Positions 5,972-13,789 of a stretch of DNA of 15,014 nucleotides are shown in pieces. The DNA comes from CAYOVG01 sp964407285. GTDB taxonomy: Bacteria; Desulfobacterota; Syntrophobacteria; Syntrophobacterales; Syntrophobacteraceae. The notes below the pieces were generated by a model. It had not been told where the DNA came from. It ran no database searches and was given only the letters and a program-made list of their open reading frames with translations. Every line of letters starts with the position of its first letter. Position 1 is the stretch's first letter. The DNA lies in contig CAYOVG010000162.1 of NCBI GenBank assembly GCA_964407285.1, positions 1 to 15,014 on the forward strand, written 5' to 3'. The position numbers and the translations under genes were made by a program.

Positions 5972-7306
5972 ATGCTCCGAGCGAAATCCAGAACGGGTCT
6001 GGTATTTTTCCCCGCTTTCGACTGGGCCATCAGCGCCACTCATCCCGAACGGGAGGAGAGGCTGCTCTACACGCAGGACCAGGTCTTCGAAGAAGGGATC
6101 ATCGATATCGACGGCATAGTCGAACTCAAGCCCGACCTGGCCACGCGCCAGGACGTCAGCCGGGTCCACTTCTGCGTGCCCGACGAATGGGCGGTGCTCA
6201 CGGAATCCCACCTCATCAGCGCCGGAGGCGCCAAGACCATCGGCATTTCCGTCGTCGAAAAGCAGGTGGAGCGAGGGTTCGCCCTGGTGCGCCCGCCCGG
6301 CCACCACGCCATGCGCGTGGTCCACGGGGCGAGGGGTTTTTGCAATGTCAACATCGAAGCCATCATGATCGAGTACCTCAGGCAGAAGTACGGCATCGAC
6401 CGCGTGGCGATCGTGGACACCGACTGCCACCACGGAGACGGGACCCAGGACATCTACTGGCACGACCCGGATACCCTTTTCATCTCGATGCACCAGGACG
6501 GCCGCACGCTCTACCCCGGTTCCGGCTTCTACAACGAACTGGGCGGTCCCACCGCCGTGGGGTCCACCATCAACATCCCGCTGCCGCCCCGGACGTCCGA
6601 GGAGGGTTTCCTCTACGCCCTGGAAAACGTCGTTTTGCCGATCCTGGACGACTTCAAGCCGCAACTGATCGTCAATTCGGCCGGGCAGGACAACCACTAC
6701 ACGGACCCCATCACCAACATGCACTTCTCCGCGCAGGGCTACGCCAGGCTGACCGAACTGCTCAAGGCCGACATCGCGGTGCTCGAGGGCGGATACTCGA
6801 TCGAGGGTGCGCTGCCTTACGTGAACGTGGGCATCATTTTAGCCATGGCGGGTCTGGACTACAGCGGCGTCAGGGAACCCGACTACGAGCCGGACAAGAT
6901 TCGTCAATCCAGTGACACAACGCGCTATATCACGCAGGTGAGCGCGGAGGTGCTGAAGCATTGGCGGCAGGGCCTGGAGAAGCGGGAGCAGAACAAGAGC
7001 GTTGCCGGGGGGACCAAGTTCTCCGAACGCGGTAAGTCCATCTACTACGACACGGACAACATCACGGAAGAGCAGCACGAGAAGATCCACGTGTGTCCGG
7101 ATTGCAGCGGCGTGTTGGCCATTGATTCGGAGGCGGACAGGGGATACCATGTCTACGCCGTGCACCTGCCTCGAAAAGCGTGCGACGTTTGTCGAGGGCT
7201 GGCGCAGGAGTGGTACGAGACGGCGGATTTGGACAAGAAATATCATTTCGTTTACCTTCAGGATCGCGTCAACGACAGGTACCTGGTGAGAAAGAGAGGC
7301 TCCTGA
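5972..7306 (+). CDS. Histone-deacetylase-family amidohydrolase with C-terminal zinc-ribbon-like segment
   Basis: A 444-residue protein of the arginase/deacetylase fold. Bacterial members hydrolyse acetylpolyamines, acetyl-lysine or other N-acyl amides with a bound Zn2+. Seen: RPPGHHA (107-113) with the paired catalytic histidines 111/112; VDTDCHHGDGTQ (148-159) giving Asp151 and His153 as metal ligands; SAGQD (236-240) giving Asp240 as the third ligand; and LEGGY (271-275) with transition-state Tyr275. The catalytic set is complete. Beyond about residue 310 comes an extension with CPDC (375-378) and CDVC (404-407), a likely four-cysteine zinc site not part of the minimal enzyme. The ATG has AAGGA 8 bases upstream. 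It lies 6 bp before rlmN, suggesting co-transcription. The substrate is unknown; histones are not expected, and a small acylated metabolite or protein acyl-lysine are the options. Confidence 0.9.
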   Translation: MLRAKSRTGLVFFPAFDWAISATHPEREERLLYTQDQVFEEGIIDIDGIVELKPDLATRQDVSRVHFCVPDEWAVLTESHLISAGGAKTIGISVVEKQVERGFALVRPPGHHAMRVVHGARGFCNVNIEAIMIEYLRQKYGIDRVAIVDTDCHHGDGTQDIYWHDPDTLFISMHQDGRTLYPGSGFYNELGGPTAVGSTINIPLPPRTSEEGFLYALENVVLPILDDFKPQLIVNSAGQDNHYTDPITNMHFSAQGYARLTELLKADIAVLEGGYSIEGALPYVNVGIILAMAGLDYSGVREPDYEPDKIRQSSDTTRYITQVSAEVLKHWRQGLEKREQNKSVAGGTKFSERGKSIYYDTDNITEEQHEKIHVCPDCSGVLAIDSEADRGYHVYAVHLPRKACDVCRGLAQEWYETADLDKKYHFVYLQDRVNDRYLVRKRGS

Positions 7307-7312
7307 GTCCGA

Positions 7313-8473
7313 ATGACGGCGCGAGACGGCGGACACATGGATCGGGTTTTCATCAAGGACTTCAGTCTTCCGGAGATGGAAGCGTGGGTGCAGAGCATCG
7401 GGGAGCGGCGCTTTCGGGCGCGGCAGATATTCTGCCACGTCTACGCCCGGCGGATACGGTCCTGGAGCGAGTGCACGGACCTGGGCAAGATGTTCCGGGC
7501 GCAGTTGGAGTACGGGACTTACCTGGACGCTCTCACGCTTCGCGAGAAACGGGAGGCTTCGGACGGAACCAGGAAGTACCTTTTCGGGCTGCACGACGGG
7601 AATTGCATCGAATCCGTGCTCATCCCCGACCCGCCGCGCAACACCTTGTGCATATCGAGCCAGGTGGGCTGCGCCCTCAATTGCGGCTTCTGCCTGACGG
7701 GAACGATGGGGCTGAAGAGAAATCTCACCACGGCCGAAATCGTGGACCAGGTGTGCCAGGTCCAGCAGGATCTGGGCGCGCAGCAGCAGATCACGAACCT
7801 GGTGTTCATGGGAATGGGGGAGCCGCTGGCGAACTACGATACGCTCATCCGGACGCTGGGGATACTTCTGGACCAGAACGGCCCGGCTTTCTCGCATCGC
7901 AGGATCACCGTCTCGACGGCGGGACTGGTCCCGAAACTGCGCCAACTCGGGAAGGACAGTCCCGTCAACCTGGCGATCAGCCTCCATGCCGCGGACGACG
8001 AGACGCGCAACCGCCTCATGCCCATAAACAAAACCTATCCGCTTTCGGAGCTTATGGCGGCGTGTCGCGACTACCCGGCGCCGCTTCGCAAGCGGATCAG
8101 TTTTGAATACATCATCATAGAAGACGTAAACGATCATCCGAGCCACGCCCGCAAGCTGATCAAGCTCCTGCACGGAGTACGGGCCAAGATCAACCTGATC
8201 CCCTTCAATCCCCACGAGGGTTCGCCGTACCGCGCCCCGTCGGAGGAGAAGGTGCTGGCGTTTCAGGACGTCTTGCGGCAGACGCACATTACCACGACAA
8301 TCCGCCGGAGCCGCGGCACGGACATAGGGGCTGCGTGCGGCCAGCTCGCGGCAAGGCAAAACGGGGTCGGCGCGGGCGAGGACCGCGCCGCGGACGGCGC
8401 GGAACAGGCGGCGGATGCGGAACAAACGAAGCAGATGAAGAGGGGAAAGAGTGGCAGACAAACCCGATTTTAA
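7313..8473 (+). CDS. rlmN: Dual-specificity 23S rRNA/tRNA adenine-C2 methyltransferase RlmN
   Basis: A radical-SAM enzyme that methylates C2 of A2503 in 23S rRNA and A37 of some tRNAs. Seen: CALNCGFC (120-127), the CxxxCxxC cluster ligands (Cys120, 124, 127); GNCIESVLIP (97-106); the GMGEPLANY SAM-contact motif (167-175); and the two cysteines of the methylation mechanism, Cys113 in TLCISSQ and Cys342 in GAACGQL. Numbering assumes the ATG at 7313; a second ATG at 7337 (MDRVFIKDFS) is equally possible because neither has a strong ribosome site. The family normally ends soon after GAACGQL, but here about 40 more residues follow, rich in Ala, Gly, Asp and Lys (347-386), whose end overlaps hisI by 23 bp. 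It lies 6 bp downstream of the deacetylase gene. Confidence 0.95.
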   Translation: MTARDGGHMDRVFIKDFSLPEMEAWVQSIGERRFRARQIFCHVYARRIRSWSECTDLGKMFRAQLEYGTYLDALTLREKREASDGTRKYLFGLHDGNCIESVLIPDPPRNTLCISSQVGCALNCGFCLTGTMGLKRNLTTAEIVDQVCQVQQDLGAQQQITNLVFMGMGEPLANYDTLIRTLGILLDQNGPAFSHRRITVSTAGLVPKLRQLGKDSPVNLAISLHAADDETRNRLMPINKTYPLSELMAACRDYPAPLRKRISFEYIIIEDVNDHPSHARKLIKLLHGVRAKINLIPFNPHEGSPYRAPSEEKVLAFQDVLRQTHITTTIRRSRGTDIGAACGQLAARQNGVGAGEDRAADGAEQAADAEQTKQMKRGKSGRQTRF

Positions 8474-8831
8474 CAAGGGAGGAGGCATCCTTCCCGTCAT
8501 CGCGCAGGATGCGCGTAGCGGCAAGGTGCTCATGCTGGCTTACATGAACGAGCCGGCGTGGGAGAAGACCATCGAGACCGGGAAAGCCCACTATTGGAGC
8601 CGGTCCCGGCAGAAGCTCTGGCTCAAGGGAGAGACCTCCGGGCACGTTCAGACCGTCCGGGATATCCTCATGGACTGCGATGCGGACACCATCCTGCTGA
8701 AAGTCGAACAGGCCGGAGGGGCGGCATGCCACGCCGGGTACGAAAGTTGCTTCTACCGGAGGTACAGGGACGGACGCACCGAGATAGTGGAAGAACTCAT
8801 TTTCAACCCAGAGGAGGTTTACAAGCAGTGA
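8451..8831 (+). CDS. hisI: Phosphoribosyl-AMP cyclohydrolase
   Basis: Third step of histidine biosynthesis: opens the purine ring of phosphoribosyl-AMP to give ProFAR precursor, in the cytoplasm. The 126-residue length is that of the monofunctional enzyme, without a fused HisE pyrophosphatase domain. Seen: DCDADT (75-80), whose aspartates bind Mg2+, together with Cys76, and GGAACHAGYESCFYR (89-103) with Cys93 and Cys100, which complete the zinc site; WSRSRQKLW (49-57) is the typical substrate-binding block. Translation starts at GTG, preceded by AGAGGGG at good spacing inside the rlmN coding region. The stop overlaps the hisG start in a GTGA sequence, so translational coupling to both neighbours is likely. 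A separate hisE is not in the window. Confidence 0.95.
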   Translation: MADKPDFNKGGGILPVIAQDARSGKVLMLAYMNEPAWEKTIETGKAHYWSRSRQKLWLKGETSGHVQTVRDILMDCDADTILLKVEQAGGAACHAGYESCFYRRYRDGRTEIVEELIFNPEEVYKQ

Positions 8832-9700
8832 ATCGGCTGGTTTTGGGCATCCCCAAAGGAAGCCTGCAGGAAGCGACGATAAGGTTGTTCGGCCAATCCG
8901 GATGGAGGATTACCCTTTCCGACCGCAACTATTTTCCCGAAATCAACGACCCGGATATTTCGTGCTCGATATGCCGGGCGCAGGAAATGTCCCGGTACGT
9001 GGACAACGGCACCTTCGACGTGGGACTCACGGGCCACGACTGGATCATCGAGAACGACTCGGATGTCGTGGTCGTCTGCGACCTCATCTACTCGAAGGTG
9101 AGCCAGCGGCCCGCCCGCTGGGTGCTGGCCGTCCCGTACGATTCCCCCATCCGGGACCTCGCGGACCTGGAAGGGAAGAAGATCGCCACCGAACTCGTCA
9201 ACTTCACGCGCCGCCACTTCGAGTCGCAGGGGATCAACGTGGAGGTCGAGTTCTCCTGGGGAGCCACCGAGGCGAAGGTCATCGCGGGCATGTGCGACGC
9301 CATCGTCGAAGTCACGGAGACCGGATCGACCATGCGGGCCAACGGCCTTCGCATCGTCAAGGAGCTCATGCAGTCCAACCCGCAGTTGATAGCCAACCGC
9401 AAGGCGTTCGAAGACCCGTGGAAGAGGGAGAAGATCGACCAGATTTCGATGCTGCTCCAGGGGGCGCTCCGGGCCGAGGAACTGGTGGGGATCAAGATGA
9501 ATGTCCCGGAGGAGAGAATCCAGGAGATCATCCAGATTCTCCCGAGTCTGAACGCGCCGACCGTAGCGCACCTCTACCAGACCAAATGGCTGTCGGTGGA
9601 GACGGTGGTTACGAAAAAGGTGGTTCGCGAACTGATTCCGCAACTCCTGAAGAAGGGCGCCGAAGGGATCATAGAGTATTCACTCAACAAGGTCATTTAG
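8828..9700 (+). CDS. hisG: ATP phosphoribosyltransferase, long form
   Basis: First and feedback-controlled step of histidine biosynthesis: joins ATP and PRPP to phosphoribosyl-ATP. The 290-residue length and the C-terminal segment after about residue 215 (containing MNVPEERIQEIIQILPSLNAP) identify the long HisG form, which carries its own histidine-binding regulatory domain and needs no HisZ. Seen: the N-terminal IPKGSLQ (8-14), GLTGHDWI (66-73), and the PRPP-binding block DAIVEVTETGSTMRANGL (157-174). The frame continues far upstream, but the GTG at 8828 is the right start: it begins the conserved N terminus, overlaps the hisI stop by 4 bases (GTGA), and has GAGGAGG about 10 bases before it. 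The his genes end here; 63 bp separate it from the next gene. Confidence 0.96.
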   Translation: MNRLVLGIPKGSLQEATIRLFGQSGWRITLSDRNYFPEINDPDISCSICRAQEMSRYVDNGTFDVGLTGHDWIIENDSDVVVVCDLIYSKVSQRPARWVLAVPYDSPIRDLADLEGKKIATELVNFTRRHFESQGINVEVEFSWGATEAKVIAGMCDAIVEVTETGSTMRANGLRIVKELMQSNPQLIANRKAFEDPWKREKIDQISMLLQGALRAEELVGIKMNVPEERIQEIIQILPSLNAPTVAHLYQTKWLSVETVVTKKVVRELIPQLLKKGAEGIIEYSLNKVI

Positions 9701-9704
9701 CACG

Positions 9705-9735
9705 TTGACGTGAAGAGTCCTAGTGCTTTTATATC
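9705..9735 (+). promoter_or_regulatory. Candidate sigma-70-type promoter for the TPR-SPOR gene
   Basis: TTGACG (9705-9710) is followed after 17-18 bases by TTTATA/TTATAT (9728-9734), close to sigma-70 -35 and -10 consensus with normal spacing. A second possible -10, TATAGT, lies at 9740-9745. The location just after hisG and about 30-60 bp before the next ATG is suitable, so the TPR-SPOR gene probably starts its own transcript. A short CACGT/ACGTG inverted repeat (9701-9712) overlaps the -35 box. Confidence 0.4.
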
Positions 9736-9763
9736 AGGATATAGTGTTTAGGGTTCAGCCGTT

Positions 9764-12514
9764 ATGTTTCAATTCCGACCAGTCGTAAGAATTGTCTGTT
9801 GCATTGCCGTGTTCCTGACGGGAGCGTGCGCCGGAACTCAGCCTCGCACCGGTCCGGAGAGCCTCACCGCCGCTCAGCAGCGCGAAATCGGCGAAAAGAT
9901 GCTCGTTGCGGGCGATGCCGCTCAGGCGCTCAGGCTTCTTGCCCTGGCGGAACAGAAAGAACCCAAAGATCCCATAGTGCAGTACGATCTCGGTCTGGCG
10001 TGCACGGCCGTGGGGCTCAAGGACAAAGCTCTGCAGCATTTCAAGCAGGCCATAGCCTTGAAACCCGATTACTCGGAAGCGTACAACGCCATGGGAGCGA
10101 TCCATACCGACCGGAACATGTTCGCGGAAGCTCTGGACGCCTTTCAGCGGGCGCTCTCCAATCCGCTCTACAAGACGCCCCACTACGTTCTGTACAACAT
10201 GGGGCAGCTTTATGAAAAGCAAAGCGATACCGCCGCGGCGCTGATCAAGTACCAGGAAGCGATCAGCGCCGCCCCCTCGTATGCGCAGGCGTACTACAGG
10301 ATGGGCGTATTGCTGGAAGGGGCGAACCGGCGCGAGGAGGCCCGGAATGCGTACGGCAAGGCCACCTTGCACAGCCCCGACATGGTGGAGGCGCAGTTCT
10401 GCCTGGGCCGCCTCAGCTACGAGGCGGACGATACGGCTACGGCGATGGCCGCCTTCAGCCGTGTCATACGGCTGGACCCGTATTCCAGCATGGCCACCTC
10501 GGCCAAGAAGTTCATCGAGCTGATTCAAACCAAGAATCAGACCCGGCAGAACAACACCCCTCGCAACAAGCACGCCTCGCATCGCCGGCACGTGGTCCCC
10601 GGAGAGATCCACCGGCTCCAGAGCGAGATCCGGCAGAGAATAGAGGAGCAGGAGGCTGCTCAGATCGTAGAGATTCCTCCGCCTCGGGAAGTGGATCATT
10701 CCGCCGCTAAGAAGAAAGCGAGTCAGTCCGCCGCGGCGGCCGTTGCGGCGGCCGGAGTTCCGGAGCGGATTACGCCCTATTCCGCTTCACAGGCTCTGAC
10801 CGGCCAGGCACAAGCCGGCGCGGGCGCGGGGAGCACGGGCGCAAAAGAGACCGCGGCGATAGCCGGGGCCGGAGGGGCCGGGAAGGCCCTCCAGGAGGTT
10901 GCCGACGCTTCGCGGTCCGGAGCGGAGGCCTCCGCCGCTCCCGCGCAGCGGCAGGCGACCGCGCCCGCGGAAAACGAATCGCAAGGCAACGTCCGGCCAC
11001 AGGTAAGGGAATCAGCACAACAGGGTCAAGGTAATCAAGGTAAGGTTCAGGCCGGGGTTCATCCTCAACCTCAAGGACAACCGGCCAACGCCCCTGCATC
11101 ATCACACGGGGAAGCCGCCGCGGAGCCCGTTCCGCCCTCGTCCCCGAAGCCTGCCGAAGCCGCACCGGGTGTGAAGTCCCTCGGCGCGGGGCTGGTCCCG
11201 TCCGTCCCTTCGGGCTCGCAGTCCGTTGAGGCTCCCGGTTCGTCCGGAGCCGGAACGGCCAAAGAAGCATCCGCTACGGTCGAGGCGTCGGGAACGCTCG
11301 GGTCGTCCGCTTCTCAGTCGGGTCAGGTTGCGAAAAACGATGCCCCCGCAGGCGCAACGACGCCTCCGGAAGGCGCGAACGACCAGAAGGCGGGCGTGGC
11401 CCCGGCTCCCGCGCAGACTGCGTCCGCACCGGCCGGCGCTTTGACGGCCGCCTCCTCCGGGAATGCGACGGCCCAGCCGTTTGGACCGGCCCAGCCGGTT
11501 GGACCGGAGCAGCCGGACGCTCCCATGCAGTTGACGGCGCAGGCTCAGCCGACTCAACCGGCCGCGTCGCCGCAACCGGAACCGGCTCCGTCGGCGCAGA
11601 TGAACGCTCCAGCCCAGCCGGATGGTTCGGTCCAACCGGTCCAGCCTGCTGAATCGGACCGGACCGCACAATCGGCGCCCGGGTCCACGGAAAAGCCCGT
11701 CGAGAAGCCCCGTGAATCGGCAGCTTCCGCCTCCGGGGCTCAACCCGCCGAAGTGCGGCAATCCGGTCCCTCGGATGCTTCGGCGCATGAGGCGTCAAAG
11801 CAGCATCCCTCAGCCTCCGCGGGACCGCCGGACCAGGGGAAGGACGACGGCAATCCGCCGACGTCCGCCGCTCCGGTAGCGAAGGCGGAACAGCCCGCCG
11901 CCAGGCCGCGGGAACTCGCCGAAGCCCCCAAACAGTCGCTGTCGGATGGTTCCGCACCCGCCGCCGATGGGCGGGCGACTGGAGATACGACGGATGCAGC
12001 AGGACCTGCCGCCGGGACCGCGAGAAACACACGGATAGAGGAGAAACAGCAGGACGCTGCCAATCCTCCTCCGCCCGCCGCAGGCGAATCCCGAAGCGCG
12101 GAATCGGGCCGGCGCTTCACGCACAAACTCGGAGTCGAATCGAAAAGCCCGGCTTCCGATCAGGCGTCACAGAAGGGAGATCCACAGTCCGACCGGACCG
12201 ATCGAGCGAGTGAAGACGCCACGGCCCCGGACCGGCAGGAAGAGTCCGCCGGTTCCTCGCAGTGGCGCTACATGGTCCAGGTATCGACCTTCAGAAACCA
12301 CAACAACGCCCAGAAGATGCGGTCGAGACTCAAAGAGAAGGGCCTCTCCGCCACCGTGAAGCGAAAGAGCCACGACACGTACGGGCACATTTACCTCGTG
12401 TTGCTCGAACCCGTTCAGACTCAGGACATGGCCAGGGAAATTCTCGAGCAGTTGGAAGGCATGGACGGAGCGGAAGAACCGTTCATAATCAGAGTTCGCG
12501 CGAAGGGGAACTGA
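9764..12514 (+). CDS. TPR-repeat, SPOR-domain envelope protein, probable lipoprotein
   Basis: A 916-residue protein in three parts. The N terminus (1-24) has a basic, then hydrophobic stretch ending L-T-G-A-C, suggesting a lipoprotein anchored at Cys22, although the residue at -3 is atypical. Residues about 36-255 contain roughly six tetratricopeptide repeats (for example DPIVQYDLGLACTAVGLKDK at 69-88 and SEAYNAMGAIHTDRNMFAEA at 104-123), resembling the PilW/PilF-type TPR proteins. From about 310 to 830 runs a low-complexity linker rich in Ala, Pro, Gln, Ser and Gly. The last 83 or so residues (from W834) form a SPOR domain (YMVQVSTFRNHNNAQKMRSR), a fold that binds glycan strands stripped of stem peptides at division septa. 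The family logic predicts an outer-membrane or periplasmic adaptor that links TPR partners to peptidoglycan. The start ATG has only a weak ribosome site. Confidence 0.85.
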   Translation: MFQFRPVVRIVCCIAVFLTGACAGTQPRTGPESLTAAQQREIGEKMLVAGDAAQALRLLALAEQKEPKDPIVQYDLGLACTAVGLKDKALQHFKQAIALKPDYSEAYNAMGAIHTDRNMFAEALDAFQRALSNPLYKTPHYVLYNMGQLYEKQSDTAAALIKYQEAISAAPSYAQAYYRMGVLLEGANRREEARNAYGKATLHSPDMVEAQFCLGRLSYEADDTATAMAAFSRVIRLDPYSSMATSAKKFIELIQTKNQTRQNNTPRNKHASHRRHVVPGEIHRLQSEIRQRIEEQEAAQIVEIPPPREVDHSAAKKKASQSAAAAVAAAGVPERITPYSASQALTGQAQAGAGAGSTGAKETAAIAGAGGAGKALQEVADASRSGAEASAAPAQRQATAPAENESQGNVRPQVRESAQQGQGNQGKVQAGVHPQPQGQPANAPASSHGEAAAEPVPPSSPKPAEAAPGVKSLGAGLVPSVPSGSQSVEAPGSSGAGTAKEASATVEASGTLGSSASQSGQVAKNDAPAGATTPPEGANDQKAGVAPAPAQTASAPAGALTAASSGNATAQPFGPAQPVGPEQPDAPMQLTAQAQPTQPAASPQPEPAPSAQMNAPAQPDGSVQPVQPAESDRTAQSAPGSTEKPVEKPRESAASASGAQPAEVRQSGPSDASAHEASKQHPSASAGPPDQGKDDGNPPTSAAPVAKAEQPAARPRELAEAPKQSLSDGSAPAADGRATGDTTDAAGPAAGTARNTRIEEKQQDAANPPPPAAGESRSAESGRRFTHKLGVESKSPASDQASQKGDPQSDRTDRASEDATAPDRQEESAGSSQWRYMVQVSTFRNHNNAQKMRSRLKEKGLSATVKRKSHDTYGHIYLVLLEPVQTQDMAREILEQLEGMDGAEEPFIIRVRAKGN
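11470..11523 (+). repeat. 18-bp coding repeat within the SPOR-protein linker
   Basis: Three in-frame units lie head to tail: GGCCCAGCCGTTTGGACC (11470-11487), the same with one change (11488-11505), and a more diverged third copy (11506-11523). They encode the hexapeptide AQPxGP and look like recent slippage-type expansion of the proline/glutamine-rich linker. Similar but looser QP-rich motifs continue to about 11660. Confidence 0.75.
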
Positions 12515-12527
12515 TTCCCGGGGGGGC

Positions 12528-13688
12528 GTGGTGATTTGCAGTCGCGTTGACGGCATCAAGCCTTTTATAGTCATGGATATACTGGAGCGGGCTCAACAAC
12601 TTGAGCGCGAGGGGGCATCCGTCATCCACCTGGAGGTCGGCGAACCCGATTTCGAAACCCCGGACGCCGTCAAGGCCGCCGCGGTTGAAGCGCTCAGGCG
12701 CGGAGAAACCCGCTACACCCACAGCCTCGGCTCCCTTGCCCTGCGTGAAGCCGTCTGCGCCTGGTACGCCCGGCAGTACGGAGTGGAACACCTTCACCCC
12801 GACCAGGTACTGATCACTTCCGGGTCGTCTCCCGCGTTCCTCGTGGCTCTCAGCACCATTCTCGAATGCGGAGAGGAAGTCATCCTTTCCGACCCGCACT
12901 ATGCCTGCTATCCGAATTTTATTTCTTTTCTGGGCGGCGTTCCCAGGACCATTCCCGTGTACGAGGAAGACGGGTTCCAGTACCAGCCCGAGGCCATTCG
13001 CGAAGCCCTTACGCCCAAGACCAAAGCCATTTTGATCAACTCCCCCGCCAATCCGACCGGAAACCTGCTCGCCCCGGACCGGATGCGGGAGATCGCCGGA
13101 TTCGGAAGATGGGTGTTGAGCGACGAGATCTATCACGGCCTGGTCTACGAGGGCCGCGCCCGTTCCATTCTCGAGTTCACGGACCAGTGCATCGTTTTCA
13201 ACGGATTTTCGAAGCTGTTCGCCATGACGGGGTGGCGGTTGGGGTATCTCATCGTTCCGAAGCAATTCATTCGCCCCATGCAGAAGATGCTCCAGAACTT
13301 CTTCATATCGGCCAATTCGGTCGCTCAGTACGCCGGTTGCGTCGCGCTGTCCGATCCGAGCGTCGAGCGGGATGTGCGGAAGATGGTCGCGACGTACGAT
13401 GCGCGCCGCAGATTCATGCTCGGCCGCTTGCGGGAGATGGGATTCGGCATTACGGTCGATCCCACGGGCGCGTTCTACATCCTGGCCAATGCGGGCCGAT
13501 TCACTGGAGACAGCTACGCCTTCGCGTTCGAAGTCCTGGAGAAGACAGGGGTCGGGATTACGCCGGGGGTCGACTTCGGCTGCAACGCAGAAGGGTACGT
13601 GCGCTTCTGCTACGCCAATTCGCTTGAAAATATCCAGGAAGGTCTTAACCGTATAGAGGACTATCTGCGGAGTCGCAACGGCACCTGA
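12528..13688 (+). CDS. Pyridoxal-phosphate-dependent aminotransferase, class I/II
   Basis: A 386-residue fold-type I aminotransferase of the aspartate-aminotransferase-like group; the amino-acid substrate cannot be set from sequence alone. Seen: NPTG-type motif NSPANPTG (171-178, Asn175), SDEIYHGL (198-205) with PLP-contacting Asp199 and Tyr202, FSKLFAMTGWRLGY (227-240) with Schiff-base Lys229 and Arg237, and GYVRFCYA (356-363) with Arg359 to bind the substrate carboxylate. The full catalytic set is present. Translation probably starts at GTG 12528 (or the next GTG at 12531), because the conserved N-terminal segment RVDGIKPFIVMDILERA precedes the first ATG; a G-rich stretch lies just upstream. 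It begins 13 bp after the TPR-SPOR gene and its stop overlaps an ATG ahead of engB, so it is likely part of the same transcript. Confidence 0.92.
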   Translation: MVICSRVDGIKPFIVMDILERAQQLEREGASVIHLEVGEPDFETPDAVKAAAVEALRRGETRYTHSLGSLALREAVCAWYARQYGVEHLHPDQVLITSGSSPAFLVALSTILECGEEVILSDPHYACYPNFISFLGGVPRTIPVYEEDGFQYQPEAIREALTPKTKAILINSPANPTGNLLAPDRMREIAGFGRWVLSDEIYHGLVYEGRARSILEFTDQCIVFNGFSKLFAMTGWRLGYLIVPKQFIRPMQKMLQNFFISANSVAQYAGCVALSDPSVERDVRKMVATYDARRRFMLGRLREMGFGITVDPTGAFYILANAGRFTGDSYAFAFEVLEKTGVGITPGVDFGCNAEGYVRFCYANSLENIQEGLNRIEDYLRSRNGT

Positions 13689-13789
13689 TGCTTGCCGGCA
13701 GGGTCCTTCCCGCCCTCTTTCCGGCAGGGGCGCCGCTTGCCGCGCTTACCGGTATTCCCAATACTCCTTTACGAGAAACGACGACTCAC

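Noticed and set aside
6839..8533. A 564-codon open frame on the minus strand
   Set aside because: It runs antisense across three genes (deacetylase, rlmN, hisI) that all have complete catalytic motifs, and its own translation has no domain features.
8558..9700. A 380-residue version of HisG starting inside hisI
   Set aside because: The first 90 residues are an alternative frame of hisI; the conserved HisG N terminus begins at the GTG overlapping the hisI stop.
11102..11788. A 228-codon minus-strand frame opposite the SPOR-protein linker
   Set aside because: Its Arg/Gly/Ser-rich translation is simply the complement of the low-complexity linker; no ribosome site or motif.
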